Below, in pieces: positions 10,089 through 19,118 of a DNA stretch of 64,000 nucleotides. The translations under genes and the position numbers were made by a program. The stretch is from positions 62,001 through 126,000 of the forward strand of contig CAVROX010000006.1 in NCBI GenBank assembly GCA_963722965.1. Direction: 5' to 3'. Source of the stretch: DATLSM01 sp963722965 (GTDB lineage Bacteria > Actinomycetota > Thermoleophilia > Solirubrobacterales > 70-9). The notes under the pieces are model-generated. The model was not told where the DNA came from. It saw nothing but the letters and a program-made list of their open reading frames with translations, and did not search any database. Each line of letters begins with the position of its first letter. Position 1 is the first letter of the stretch.

Positions 10089-11157
10089 TCACTTCTCCTT
10101 TCGGTAGAGGGGCTTGGAAGCTACCCGGGCCGGGCGAAGCTTGCCGCGAACGTCGACTTCGATCTCGGTCCCGGGCACGAGCAGCTCGGCACTCAGGTAG
10201 GCCATCCCGATCCCGACCTCGAAGCGATGGGGAGAAGGTTCCCGAGGTGACGGTGCCGACCCGCTCGCCCTCGGCGAGCACCGGATTTCCCTTCCGCGGG
10301 ATCCCGTCTCCTTGGATCCGAAAGGCGCCGAGCAGCTCGGCGGGCCCCGCGGTCCGGGCGCGGGCAAGCACCTCTGAGCCGAGGAACCCCGTCGCCTCAG
10401 CGCAGCACCAGCCGAGCCCGGCTTCGATCGGATTGCGCTCGGGGCTGAGCTCGTTTCCGTACAGCGGTAAGCAGGCCTCAAGCCGCAGCGTGTCGCGCGC
10501 ACCGAGGCCGCAGGGGACGGCGCCCGCCTCCAGCAACTCGACCCAGATCGCCGGTGCTACCTCCGGGTCGATCAGAAGCTCGACTCCGTCCTCGCCGGTG
10601 TAGCCCGTGCCCGCCGCAATCGCGGGGCGAGCGCCGACGCGGGCACGAGCCACCCGCATCCGCGGCGGCAGCTCGCCGCCCAGCGCGCGGGTAGTGACGG
10701 CGCGTGCATGCGGGCCCTGCACCGCGAGCATCGCGTAGCGGTCGGCGACGTCGCGCACGATGACGTCAAATCCGCGGCTCCAGCGACCGAGCCAAGCGAG
10801 GTCCGCCTCGTGGTTGGCGGAGTTGGTGACGAGCAGGTAGCGATCGCCGCCGAGCCGGTAGGCGATCAGATCATCGCGGACCCCACCCCCCTCCTCGCAC
10901 AGGCAGGAGTACTGAGCAGCGCCGACCCCGACCCGCGCCAGGTCGTTGGAGAGGACCCGCTGCAAGAAGGCGAGCGCCGCCGGCCCTTCGACCTCGACCT
11001 CGCCCATGTGGGAGACGTCGAACACTCCGGCGTGGGTGCGCACCGCGGAATGCTCGGCGCGAATCCCCTCATAGGAAACCGGCATCTCCCAGCCGGCGAA
11101 GTCGACGAGCTTTGCCCCCAGCTCTCGGTGCTGGCGATCCAGCGGTGTGCGCCTCAC
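10089..11157 (-). CDS. gcvT: Glycine cleavage system T protein (aminomethyltransferase); one frameshift
   Basis: Tetrahydrofolate-dependent aminomethyltransferase that releases ammonia and makes methylene-THF. The start chosen is the GTG at 11157 (VRRTPLDRQHRELGAKLVDF). The family block GVFDVSHMGEVEVEG, the YTGEDGVELL segment and GLGARDTLRLEACLPLYGNE (Asp/Arg folate-site region) are all present. Near 10228, TSGTFSPSL shifts frame and continues as EVGIGMAYLSAELL; one extra base restores a typical GcvT end. It begins only 13 nt after the ftsZ stop, so it is probably expressed from the division cluster. Confidence 0.92.
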
Positions 11158-11170
11158 CGACGCAGCGTAA

Positions 11171-12250
11171 TCAGTCCTTGAGGAAGCCCGGGACGTCGAT
11201 GTCCTCGTCACGGACGCGCAGTTTGCGGATATCGGTGTCCTCCGCCGAGATCCGCGGGCGGCTCTCATAGCGCCGGCGCACCCGCTGCGGCGAGCGGGCC
11301 AAAAGCTCAAAGCCCTCGAAGCCGGTGGCGATCACCGTGACCCGGACCTCGTCGCGCATCGATTGGTCGACGACCGAGCCGAAGATGATGTTGGCGTTGT
11401 CGTCGGCCTCGGCCTGAACCAACTGGGCGGCCTCGTTGACCTCGAACAGACCGAGGTCCTCGGGGCCGGTGATGTTGAGCAGCATCCCGGTGGCGCCCTT
11501 GATCGACTCCTCGATCAAAGGCGAGGTGATCGCTGCCTTGGCGGCGTCGATCGCGCGCGCCTCCCCCGAACCCGCGCCGACCCCCATCAGCGCCGAACCC
11601 GCGTCGCGCATGATCGTCCGCACGTCGGCGAAGTCAAGGTTGATTAGGCCCGGAATCGTGATCAGGTCGGTGATCCCCTGCACGCCCTGGCGCAGGATGT
11701 CGTCGGCTTGGCGGAAGGCCTCCAGCACGCTGGTGCGCCGCTCGACAGCCTGCAGCAACTTCTCGTTGGGGACGATGATCAGGGTATCGACGTTGTTGCG
11801 CAGCTTCTCGATCCCCTCGAGCGCCTGCTGCATCCGCCGTTTGCCCTCGAACTCAAACGGCTTGGTCACCGCGCCGACGGTGAGCGCGCCGATCTCCTCC
11901 TTGGCGATCTCGGCGATGATCGGCGCCGAACCGGTGCCGGTGCCACCACCCTCGCCGGCGGTGACGAACACCATGTCGGCGCCCTTCAGCGCCTCCTTGA
12001 TCTCGTCGCGGCTCTCCGCCGCGGCGCCGGCCCCAACCTCGGGGTTGCCACCGGCGCCGAGGCCGCGGGTGAGCTCCTGGCCGATCGAGAGCTTGATGTC
12101 GGCGTCGCAGGCCTGAAGCGCCTGAGCGTCGGTGTTGACCGCGACGAACTCGACTCCGCGGATTCCGGCGTCGACCATGCGGCTGACGGCGTTGGTCCCG
12201 CCACCGCCGGCGCCGACGACCTTGATCACCGCGAGGTATGTGGATTCCAT
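11171..12250 (-). CDS. ftsZ: Cell division protein FtsZ
   Basis: Tubulin-like GTPase that forms the Z ring. The ATG at 12250 is preceded by GGAG ten bases upstream and opens MESTYLAVIKVVGAGGGGTN. The tubulin signature GGGTGTGSAP is at residues 101-110 and the T7 loop NLDFADV at 204-210. The C-terminal binding peptide is DIDVPGFLKD. At 359 residues it has a short linker. A 255-nt gap separates it from ftsQ and may hold its own promoter. As in other Actinobacteria, no ftsA lies upstream. gcvT follows 13 nt downstream on the same strand. Confidence 0.97.
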   Translation of the reverse strand: MESTYLAVIKVVGAGGGGTNAVSRMVDAGIRGVEFVAVNTDAQALQACDADIKLSIGQELTRGLGAGGNPEVGAGAAAESRDEIKEALKGADMVFVTAGEGGGTGTGSAPIIAEIAKEEIGALTVGAVTKPFEFEGKRRMQQALEGIEKLRNNVDTLIIVPNEKLLQAVERRTSVLEAFRQADDILRQGVQGITDLITIPGLINLDFADVRTIMRDAGSALMGVGAGSGEARAIDAAKAAITSPLIEESIKGATGMLLNITGPEDLGLFEVNEAAQLVQAEADDNANIIFGSVVDQSMRDEVRVTVIATGFEGFELLARSPQRVRRRYESRPRISAEDTDIRKLRVRDEDIDVPGFLKD

Positions 12251-12505
12251 CTCCCGATTTCTCCAAGCCCGGCCCATCGGGGCCGGTATCCGCCCAATCC
12301 GCGAGGACTGGATTTTGAGTTGAGCCTTTAGTCCGTCCGAGGCTTCTGCGACGCTCAAGGGTTCTGAGGATCGATAGAACCTTGGAAATTGCGGTCAACG
12401 TAGGGCATCCCAGCGGATGTGTCAAACGCCCGGCAGGCATCCTGCAGCGCCCGACCCTCGAGTCCAGCTTTAGGGTTACTGCACTCTCACCCCACGGTTG
12501 AGGGC

Positions 12506-13033
12506 TCAGGGGATGGGCGGTAGGGAGTGCCCGGCGCCGCCGATCCCCGGTCGCCCGGGAGAGCTCAGGTTCAGGTAATCAAGAGCGGTCACCGAAGGGT
12601 CGGCCAGCACTGCGGCAGCCGCGCGCCACTTCCGTGCCGCTTCGGAGGCGCTGCCAAAGCGCAGTTGGACCCCCGTCCGCAGTTCCACCTGCACCCCGGC
12701 TTCGCCGTAGCTGCTGCTCTTCAGGTGCGGCCGCAGGGCGGCGGGCGCGGCGCCGAGGACGAGGGCCTGCTGGAGTGCAGTGCCGCTGAGGTGGCCGCTC
12801 GCGGGGGGCTTGGAGAGCGCCAACAGGGGAACCGAGGATTCCTGCGGCGGCAGCTGCCAGGAGATCACGGCGCCTTCGGCCGAGACGCCGAGGATGCCCG
12901 ACCCGGTGCGGATCGCCGCGGTCGGGGTAATCGCAACCAGGCGGGGCTCGACCTGGCTGTGGCGGACCGCCAGCTGGTAAACGATCGCCACCAGCGCGAC
13001 GGCGGCGAGCCCAACAAGAAGGCGCCGCCTCAC
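12506..13033 (-). CDS. ftsQ: FtsQ/DivIB-like division protein, reduced (POTRA truncated)
   Basis: Bitopic membrane protein in the ftsQ position between murB and ftsZ. It starts at a GTG overlapping the murB stop (GTGA). One N-terminal helix (LLVGLAAVALVAIVYQLAV) is followed almost at once by IRTGSGILGVSAEGAVI, which resembles the end of the POTRA domain and the start of the beta domain of FtsQ. The C-terminal part (VQLRFGSASEAARKWRAAAA, DPSVTALDYLNLSSPGRPGI) is typical FtsQ beta domain. At 175 residues it lacks most of the roughly 70-residue POTRA domain. This is a real reduction or an in-frame loss; no frameshift is evident. Confidence 0.7.
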   Translation of the reverse strand: MRRRLLVGLAAVALVAIVYQLAVRHSQVEPRLVAITPTAAIRTGSGILGVSAEGAVISWQLPPQESSVPLLALSKPPASGHLSGTALQQALVLGAAPAALRPHLKSSSYGEAGVQVELRTGVQLRFGSASEAARKWRAAAAVLADPSVTALDYLNLSSPGRPGIGGAGHSLPPIP

Positions 13034-13951
13034 AGCTCCCAGCCGCCGGGCCAGCGCACCTCGCCCAGCACCTGGACCTCCGGCTCCAACTCGACGCCGA
13101 AGCGCTCATGCACCCGCCGGCGACCCGCCGCCATCAGCTCCAAGACGTCGGCGGTGCTGGCAGTGCCTTGGTTCTCGACGAAGTTGGCGTGCACCTCCGA
13201 GAAGCGGGCGCCACCGCGGCGCATGCCGGCGCAGCCCGCGGCCTCCAGCAGTTGGCCGGCCGAGCGCCCCCCCGCCCGCAGGTCCTCGGGGTTCTTGAAG
13301 GTCGAGCCGAAGGTCTTGATTCCGGAGGGCTGTGCCTCGCGTCGGCGCTCCCGCATCCGGGCAAGCGATGCCCTGATCGCCGCCGAGTCGCCGCGGTGCA
13401 GCTGAAATGAGGCGCGGCAGACGACCTCGGCGGGGCCGAGCTCCGAGCGCCGGTAGGCAAAGCCGAGCTGCTCGGGCCGGCGACGGTGAAGGCCCGAGGG
13501 GGTGGCGAGGTCCACCCACTCCAAGACCTCGGCGAGCTGCCCGCCGTAGGCGTTGGCGTTCATCCTCACCGCACCCCCCACGGTGCCGGGGATATTGATC
13601 CCGAACTCAAGGCCCGAGAGTCCCCACGCCGCCGCCCTCGCCGCGGCGGCGGGGGAGGCGGGCGCCGCCGCCGCAGAGGATGCGCTCGCCCTCGCGCACG
13701 ATCGTCGCGAGCTCGCCGTCCAGCTTGATCGCAAGTCCCCGGAAACCATCATCAGCTACCAGCAGGTTCGATCCCGATCCGATCGTTCCTACCGCCAGGC
13801 CCGCCTTCTCAGACCACTCGAGCAGCTCCCGCAGCTGCGCCTCGCTGGCCGGGCGGGCAAAGAAGTCCGCGGCGCCGCCGGTCCGCACCGTGGTGAGGCG
13901 GGCGAGTGGGTAATCGGACTGCACACCGGGTGGGGGTTGGGCCGAGCTCAC
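13030..13951 (-). CDS. murB: UDP-N-acetylmuramate dehydrogenase MurB; one frameshift
   Basis: FAD/NADPH enzyme reducing UDP-GlcNAc-enolpyruvate to UDP-MurNAc in the cytoplasm. It starts at a GTG overlapping the murC stop (GTGA). The FAD-binding N-terminal part contains RTGGAADFFARPAS and TIGSGSNLLVADDGFRGL. In a run of five C near 13665 the frame slips; the adjacent frame continues LSGLEFGINIPGTVGGAVRM and FGSTFKNPED (catalytic Ser region) to the end. The restored protein of about 307 residues suits a short-form MurB. The next gene, ftsQ, overlaps its stop. Confidence 0.92.
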
Positions 13952-15309
13952 CGCTCACCCTCCTTGCCGACAAGCGCCTCCCCGAGCTTAAAGACGTCAC
14001 CGGCACCGATCGTGACCAGGATCTCTGCGGCGGCCAGTCGCGGGCCAAGTGCGCTCTTCGCCTGCTCGGCGCGGGGCAGCCACCAGACCGGCCTGCCTCC
14101 CATCCGCTCGGCCGCCGCCTGGGCGACGCGCAGACCGCTGACCCCGGCCAGCTCGCCCACCGGCTCCTCACGCGCGGGGTAGACGTCGAGCACCGCGACC
14201 TCGTCGGCAAGCGCCAGCGCCGCGCCGAAATCCTCCGCCAGCGCCTTGGTGCGCGAGTAAAGGTGTGGCTGAAAGACCGCGATCAGGCGCGACGGGTTCA
14301 TCTCGCGCAGCGCAGCGAGCGCCGCGCGCACCTCGGTCGGGTGGTGGGCATAGTCGTCATAGACGCGGGCGCCATTGCGCTCGCCCTTGAGCTCCAACCG
14401 CCGCCGCACGCCGGGGAAGCGGGCGAGGGAGGCGGCCGCCCGCGCCGGGTCAAATCCGGCGAGCTCGATCGCAGCCAGGGCGGCGCGCGCGTTGAGCAGG
14501 TTGTGGCGACCGGGGACGCCCAGCTGCAACCGGTCCGGTCCGGGCCCTTCGTGGCAAAAGCCGCGGACGGCCTGAGCCGGGGAACCGTGATCGCGGTCTT
14601 GGCGAGGCGGCGCTGATGCCCCCCGGATGAGGTCATCGAGAGCGCCGTCGGCCGGCAACACCACGCCCCTCGCGCTGTCGAGGAACTCGCGGAACGCCCG
14701 GTGCAGCTCGGCAAGCGAGCCCCAGCGGCTGTGGTGGTCCATCTCCAGGTTGGTGACGACGGCGATCTCCGGGCGCAGCGCCAGGAAGCTGGCGTCGCTC
14801 TCGTCGGCCTCGGCGATAACCCATTCGCCCGCGCCCCAGCCGGCGTTGGCCGGCTCGCCGTCGCTGCCCAGGCCGAGGACCTCGCCGCCGATGAAGAAGG
14901 CCGGGTCGGCGCCGATCTCCCGCAGCGCCCAGGTGACCATCGCCGCCGTGGTCGTCTTGCCGTGGCTGCCGGCAACCGCGATCAGCCGCTTCTGCGAACA
15001 GAGCTCGGCGAGCAGCGCCCCACGGTGGATCGGGGCCGCGCCGCGCTTTCGTGCCAGCGCCAGCTCGGGGTTGTCCTCGCCGATCGCGGTGGAGACCACA
15101 ACCTCGGCTCCCGCGGGCAGATTGGCCGCGCGGTGACCGACGCGCGGTTCAAGACCCGCCCGCCGCAGGCGCTCCATGTAGGTGGAGTCGGCCCGGTCGC
15201 TGCCGCTGACCGTCGCGCCGAGCCGGGCGCAGATCAGCGCCAAACCGCTCATCCCGGCGCCGCCGATGCCGATGAAGTGAAGCCGGCGCGAGGCCCAATC
15301 CTCGCTCAT
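13948..15309 (-). CDS. murC: UDP-N-acetylmuramate--L-alanine ligase
   Basis: ATP-dependent Mur ligase adding L-Ala to UDP-MurNAc. The N-terminal Rossmann motif is HFIGIGGAGMSGLA. The Mur ligase P-loop is AVAGSHGKTTTAAMVTW near residues 113-129. FQPHLYSRTKAL appears in the C-terminal domain, with EVAVLDVYPAREEP nearby. At 453 residues it is full length with no break. It lies 52 nt downstream of murG and overlaps murB by 4 nt. A homologous Mpl or MurD role is unlikely because MurD is encoded separately in this cluster. Confidence 0.96.
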   Translation of the reverse strand: MSEDWASRRLHFIGIGGAGMSGLALICARLGATVSGSDRADSTYMERLRRAGLEPRVGHRAANLPAGAEVVVSTAIGEDNPELALARKRGAAPIHRGALLAELCSQKRLIAVAGSHGKTTTAAMVTWALREIGADPAFFIGGEVLGLGSDGEPANAGWGAGEWVIAEADESDASFLALRPEIAVVTNLEMDHHSRWGSLAELHRAFREFLDSARGVVLPADGALDDLIRGASAPPRQDRDHGSPAQAVRGFCHEGPGPDRLQLGVPGRHNLLNARAALAAIELAGFDPARAAASLARFPGVRRRLELKGERNGARVYDDYAHHPTEVRAALAALREMNPSRLIAVFQPHLYSRTKALAEDFGAALALADEVAVLDVYPAREEPVGELAGVSGLRVAQAAAERMGGRPVWWLPRAEQAKSALGPRLAAAEILVTIGAGDVFKLGEALVGKEGER

Positions 15310-15361
15310 CGAGCCTTCATCAGTCCCTTATCCCACATCAGCGGAGGGGAAGCGCCGGGGG

Positions 15362-16450
15362 TCATCGCGCCGCCGCCAGGACCTCGGCGGCGATCCGCCG
15401 CGCGGCCTCGGGGCGGGCAAGCCCAGCCGAGGCCCTCGACATCGCCGCCAGCCGCATTCGGTCACCGAGGAGGTTCCCGACCTCCCCGCGCAACCGCTCG
15501 GCGCTCAGCTCCCGGTCACAGATCGTTAGCGCTGCTCCCTGCCGCGCCATCCAGGCGGCGTTGGTGCTCTGGTGAGCGGCGGTCGCGTGCGGGTAGGGAA
15601 TCAGGATCGCCGGCCTGCCGGCCGCGGTCAGCTCGAAGATCGAGCCGCCGGAGCGCGCGAGGACAAGGTCAGAGGCGGCGAGGACCTCGCCGAGGTCGGG
15701 CTCATATGCCAGCAGCGTGTAGCGCTCGCCGTGGGGCGCCGCCCGCAGGCGCCGATCGAGCGCCTCGAAGTCGCGGCGCCCGGCGAGGTGGATGACGTGA
15801 AAGTCGCGACCCGGGCGCTCTGCGAAGGCCTCGATCGCCGCCAGGTTGATCGAGCGGGCGCCCTGGCTTCCACCCATCACCAGCAGGCATCGCGCGTCCA
15901 ACGGGATCTCGAATCGATCACGCGCAGCCTCGCGACTTGCCCCCAACACCGCGGCGGGAACCGGCCTTCCGGTCACCAGGTAGCGCCCTCCCTCTCGGCC
16001 CGCTATCGGGAACGCGAGGCAGACCTGACGTGCGCGGCCAGCCAAGAGGCGGTTGGCGAGGCCGAGATGGCTATCGGCCTCGGTCAAAACGAGCGGAATC
16101 TTCGAGAGGATCGCGGCCAGCCCCGCGGGACCGGCGACGAAGCCACCGCCGCCGAGCACGGCGTCGGCTCCGCGGCGCCCGAGCGCGCGCCTGGCGCCGG
16201 CGACCGCGGCCAGCGCCTCACCGGTCGCGAGCGCCGCGCGCAGCGGGTTGCGGCGGTCGATCCCGCGCACCCGCAGCAGGTCGATCTCATATCCGGCCGC
16301 GGGCACCAGCTCGGCCTCGATCCGGTCGCGGGCGCCGAGGAAGCTGACCTCGGCGCCGCTAGCCCGAAGCTCGGCGGCGACCGCGATCGCCGGCACGACG
16401 TGGCCGGCGGTTCCCCCCGCCGCCACCACGACTATTGGCGCTCTTGCCAC
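15362..16450 (-). CDS. murG: UDP-GlcNAc:MurNAc-pentapeptide undecaprenol GlcNAc transferase MurG
   Basis: GT28 glycosyltransferase making lipid II from lipid I at the inner face of the membrane. The start preferred is the GTG at 16450, with GGAAGGAG eleven bases upstream; an ATG at 16483 would add 11 residues. The N-terminal motif VVVAAGGTAGHVVPAIAVA and the donor-site region LVMGGSQGARSIN are typical, as is LARSGGSIFELTAAGRPAIL. About 362 residues. Its 5' end overlaps the long 3' tail of ftsW out of frame, which may mean the ftsW tail is misread. Confidence 0.95.
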   Translation of the reverse strand: MARAPIVVVAAGGTAGHVVPAIAVAAELRASGAEVSFLGARDRIEAELVPAAGYEIDLLRVRGIDRRNPLRAALATGEALAAVAGARRALGRRGADAVLGGGGFVAGPAGLAAILSKIPLVLTEADSHLGLANRLLAGRARQVCLAFPIAGREGGRYLVTGRPVPAAVLGASREAARDRFEIPLDARCLLVMGGSQGARSINLAAIEAFAERPGRDFHVIHLAGRRDFEALDRRLRAAPHGERYTLLAYEPDLGEVLAASDLVLARSGGSIFELTAAGRPAILIPYPHATAAHQSTNAAWMARQGAALTICDRELSAERLRGEVGNLLGDRMRLAAMSRASAGLARPEAARRIAAEVLAAAR

Positions 16451-17681
16451 CGCTCGATCGACTCCTTCCACGCGCGGGCGCACGCCCGCCCTCGACGACG
16501 CGCAGTTTGCCAGCGCCGGCGGTCCCGCCGCGGGCGACGTTGAGGATCAGGCCGACCGCGAACAGGGTTGCCAACAGGCTGCTGTTCCCGTAGGAGACGA
16601 AGGGAAGCGGGACCCCGGTCAGCGGCGCCAGCCCCATCACCGCGAAGAGGTTGATCGTCGCCTGGATCAGGATCAGCGAAGTGAGGCCCGCGACGAGCAG
16701 CTTGCTGTAGTGGTCCTTGGCCCGCTGGGCCACCCGCAGGCCGGCGTAGCCAAACAGCGAAAAGAGCCCGACGAGGCCGAGGATCCCGACCAGGCCCAGC
16801 TCCTCGCCGATCACCGCGGCGATCATGTCGGTGTGGGCCTCGGGCAGGTAGTAGGCCTTCATCACCCCGTTGCCGATCCCGACCCCGAAGATGCCGCCCG
16901 AACCGATCGCGATCTTCGCCTGCGCCGCCTGAAATCCGGTGCCAGATGCGTCGGCCCCGGGATTGAGGAAGCCGGTGAGGCGAGCCATCCGGTAGGGCTC
17001 GACCAGGGTGAGGAGCAGCGCCAAGAAACCGAGCCCGAGCGCGATCAGGGCGAGGTCGCGGGGCCGGGCGCCGGCGGCGATCAGGGTCGCGCTGACGGCG
17101 AAGGCGACGACCATCGCGGTGCCGAGGTCGGGCTCGAGGAGGATCAGCAGGCAGGCAGAGCCGGCGATCAGCAGATAGGGCATGAAGCCGGCGATCGACC
17201 GCGCCCGCTTTGGCCTGCGGGCGAGGATGTCGGCGCCATAGAGGATCAGCGCCACCTTGGCCAGCTCGGAGGGCTGCAGCTGCAGCGAACCGGGGCCGAT
17301 CCAGCGACTGGCGCCGTTGACGCTCGAGCCAACCGCGAGCGCGGCAAGCAGGAGGAAGATCGAGAGCGCCAGGATCGCCGGCGTGAGGCGGCGGACCAAA
17401 GCGAGCCCGTGGCGCGCGGTCAGGTGCATGATCACCAGGCCGACCGCGCCGAACATCAGCGTTCGCTTTAGGTAGTAGGCGCTGTTGGACAGACCGCCGT
17501 TGCTGAGGACCTGGGTGGTCGAGCTAGCCGAGAAGACCATCACCGCGCCGAAGGCCAGCAGGCACAGGGTCGCGGTCAAAAGCAGGTTGTACTCAGCCGA
17601 GGGCGTCGCGGCGCGCGAGCTCTCGCGCTGCTTGCTCCTCGGCCTGGCGGGTCGGCCGAGGCTGAGGGCGCGGGCGCTCAC
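16359..17681 (-). CDS. ftsW: Septal peptidoglycan polymerase FtsW (SEDS)
   Basis: Polytopic SEDS glycosyltransferase of the divisome. The GTG at 17681 overlaps the murD stop (GTGA). After a basic cytoplasmic tail, helices begin at YNLLLTATLCLLAFGAVMVF. SEDS landmarks include GASRWIGPGSLQLQPSELAK, LILLEPDLGTAMVV, AHTDMIAAVIGEELG and GVPLPFVSYGNSSLL. The last 45 residues are Gly/Arg-rich and overlap murG by about 90 nt. A stop in another frame near 16432 would give a more usual end, so a small indel before the tail is possible. It acts with the class B PBP encoded upstream. Confidence 0.93.
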   Translation of the reverse strand: MSARALSLGRPARPRSKQRESSRAATPSAEYNLLLTATLCLLAFGAVMVFSASSTTQVLSNGGLSNSAYYLKRTLMFGAVGLVIMHLTARHGLALVRRLTPAILALSIFLLLAALAVGSSVNGASRWIGPGSLQLQPSELAKVALILYGADILARRPKRARSIAGFMPYLLIAGSACLLILLEPDLGTAMVVAFAVSATLIAAGARPRDLALIALGLGFLALLLTLVEPYRMARLTGFLNPGADASGTGFQAAQAKIAIGSGGIFGVGIGNGVMKAYYLPEAHTDMIAAVIGEELGLVGILGLVGLFSLFGYAGLRVAQRAKDHYSKLLVAGLTSLILIQATINLFAVMGLAPLTGVPLPFVSYGNSSLLATLFAVGLILNVARGGTAGAGKLRVVEGGRAPARGRSRSSGGKSANSRGGGGGNRRPRRAGDRGRRRASG

Positions 17682-19045
17682 CGCAACGCCTCGACGATCT
17701 CTCGGAAGCACTCGCCGCGCTGTTCGAAGTCGCGGAATGCATCGAAGCTGGCGCAGGCGGGCGAGAGCAGGACGACCTCGCCAGGGCGCGCGGCGGCGGC
17801 GGCCTGCTTGACGGCGTCCGCAAGGTCACGACAGCGATGCAGCTTGATCCCCCAGCTGAGCGCCGGCGCCAGTTCTGCGGCGAGACGGTCGCAGACGGCG
17901 CCGATCAGATAGCAGGCAACGCAGCGCTCGCGGATCGGCTCAAGCAGCGGAGCGAAGGTGTCCCCCTTGTCACTGCCGCCGAGGATCGCGTGAATCCCGC
18001 CCGCAAACGCGTTCAACCCAACCACGGCAGAAGCGACGTTGGTTGCCTTGGAATCGTTGACGAAGCGCACCCCCCCGATCTCGGCCACCTGCTCGAGGCG
18101 ATGCGGGACGCCTGCGAAGCTGCGCAGTCCCTCGCGCACGGGATCGCGCTCGATTCCCATCGCCAATGCAGCTGCCGCGGCGGCCATCGCGTTGGCGACG
18201 TTGTGCTCGCCGAGGAGGCGGAGCTCCCCGACGCCGATCAGCGGCTCGCTGCCATAAAAGATCGTGTCCCCGGCGAGGGAGACCTCACACTCGGGCGCTG
18301 CCCCGTGGCAAAAGGCGATGCGGCGGGCGCAGCCGCCCAGGTCGACCCCGGCCAACGCCGGGTCGTCTGCGTTGTACACGGCGATGTCATCGTTGCCCTG
18401 GTTGGCGAAAACGCGCAGCTTCGCGTCCAGATAGGCGCCGAGGTCAGCGTGGCGGTCGAGGTGATCGGGCGCGAGATTGAGGAAGACCGCGCACTCGGGA
18501 GCGAAGGCGACGCTGTCCTCGAGCTGAAAGCTCGAGCACTCACAGACAACGGTTGCCGCCGGATCGACGTTGCCGGCCAGCGCCGAGAGCGGCGTGCCGA
18601 CGTTACCCGCGACTGCGACCGGCTCAGCGGCGGTCCGGTACAGGTGCCCGAGCAGCTCGACCGCCGTCGTCTTTCCGTTGGTCCCGGTCACCGCGATGAA
18701 GCGGTTGACGATCGCCCGCCAGGCGACCTCCAGCTCCCCCACCACCTCGATTCCGCGCTCCAGCGCGGCGGCGATCACCGGCGCCTCCCGCGGAACCCCG
18801 GGGCTCTTCACGACCGTCCGCACTCCGTCGAGCAGCGCCAATCCATCCGAATCCAAGACGACTTCGACGCCGACCCCCCTCAGCCCTGCAACGCCCAGCG
18901 GATGCGCCGCATCGACGCCGATCACCTCCCCGCCCCGCCGGGCAAGAAGTCGCGCCACGGCCTGGCCCGATCGGGCCAGGCCGACGACCAGGTGCGGGCC
19001 GGCTGGAAGCTCGGGGCGGGGCTTTCTATGAGGCGGTGCACCCAT
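17678..19045 (-). CDS. murD: UDP-N-acetylmuramoylalanine--D-glutamate ligase
   Basis: Mur ligase adding D-Glu to UDP-MurNAc-L-Ala. The nucleotide-binding start VVGLARSGQAVARLLAR is followed by the P-loop AVTGTNGKTTAVELLGH near residues 118-134. Substrate-domain blocks are FLNLAPDHLDRH, LLGEHNVANAMAA and FVNDSKATNVASAV; the C-terminal end LLSPACASFDAFRDFEQRG is diagnostic of MurD. 455 residues, unbroken. It begins 73 nt after mraY and overlaps ftsW by 4 nt. Confidence 0.96.
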   Translation of the reverse strand: MGAPPHRKPRPELPAGPHLVVGLARSGQAVARLLARRGGEVIGVDAAHPLGVAGLRGVGVEVVLDSDGLALLDGVRTVVKSPGVPREAPVIAAALERGIEVVGELEVAWRAIVNRFIAVTGTNGKTTAVELLGHLYRTAAEPVAVAGNVGTPLSALAGNVDPAATVVCECSSFQLEDSVAFAPECAVFLNLAPDHLDRHADLGAYLDAKLRVFANQGNDDIAVYNADDPALAGVDLGGCARRIAFCHGAAPECEVSLAGDTIFYGSEPLIGVGELRLLGEHNVANAMAAAAAALAMGIERDPVREGLRSFAGVPHRLEQVAEIGGVRFVNDSKATNVASAVVGLNAFAGGIHAILGGSDKGDTFAPLLEPIRERCVACYLIGAVCDRLAAELAPALSWGIKLHRCRDLADAVKQAAAAARPGEVVLLSPACASFDAFRDFEQRGECFREIVEALR

Positions 19046-19118
19046 CAGGGCATAGCTTCGCGCTAGGCCCAGCCGAACCTGTCGGGCGGCCGGCGCTCCA
19101 GCGCCCGCGAAGACAAGC

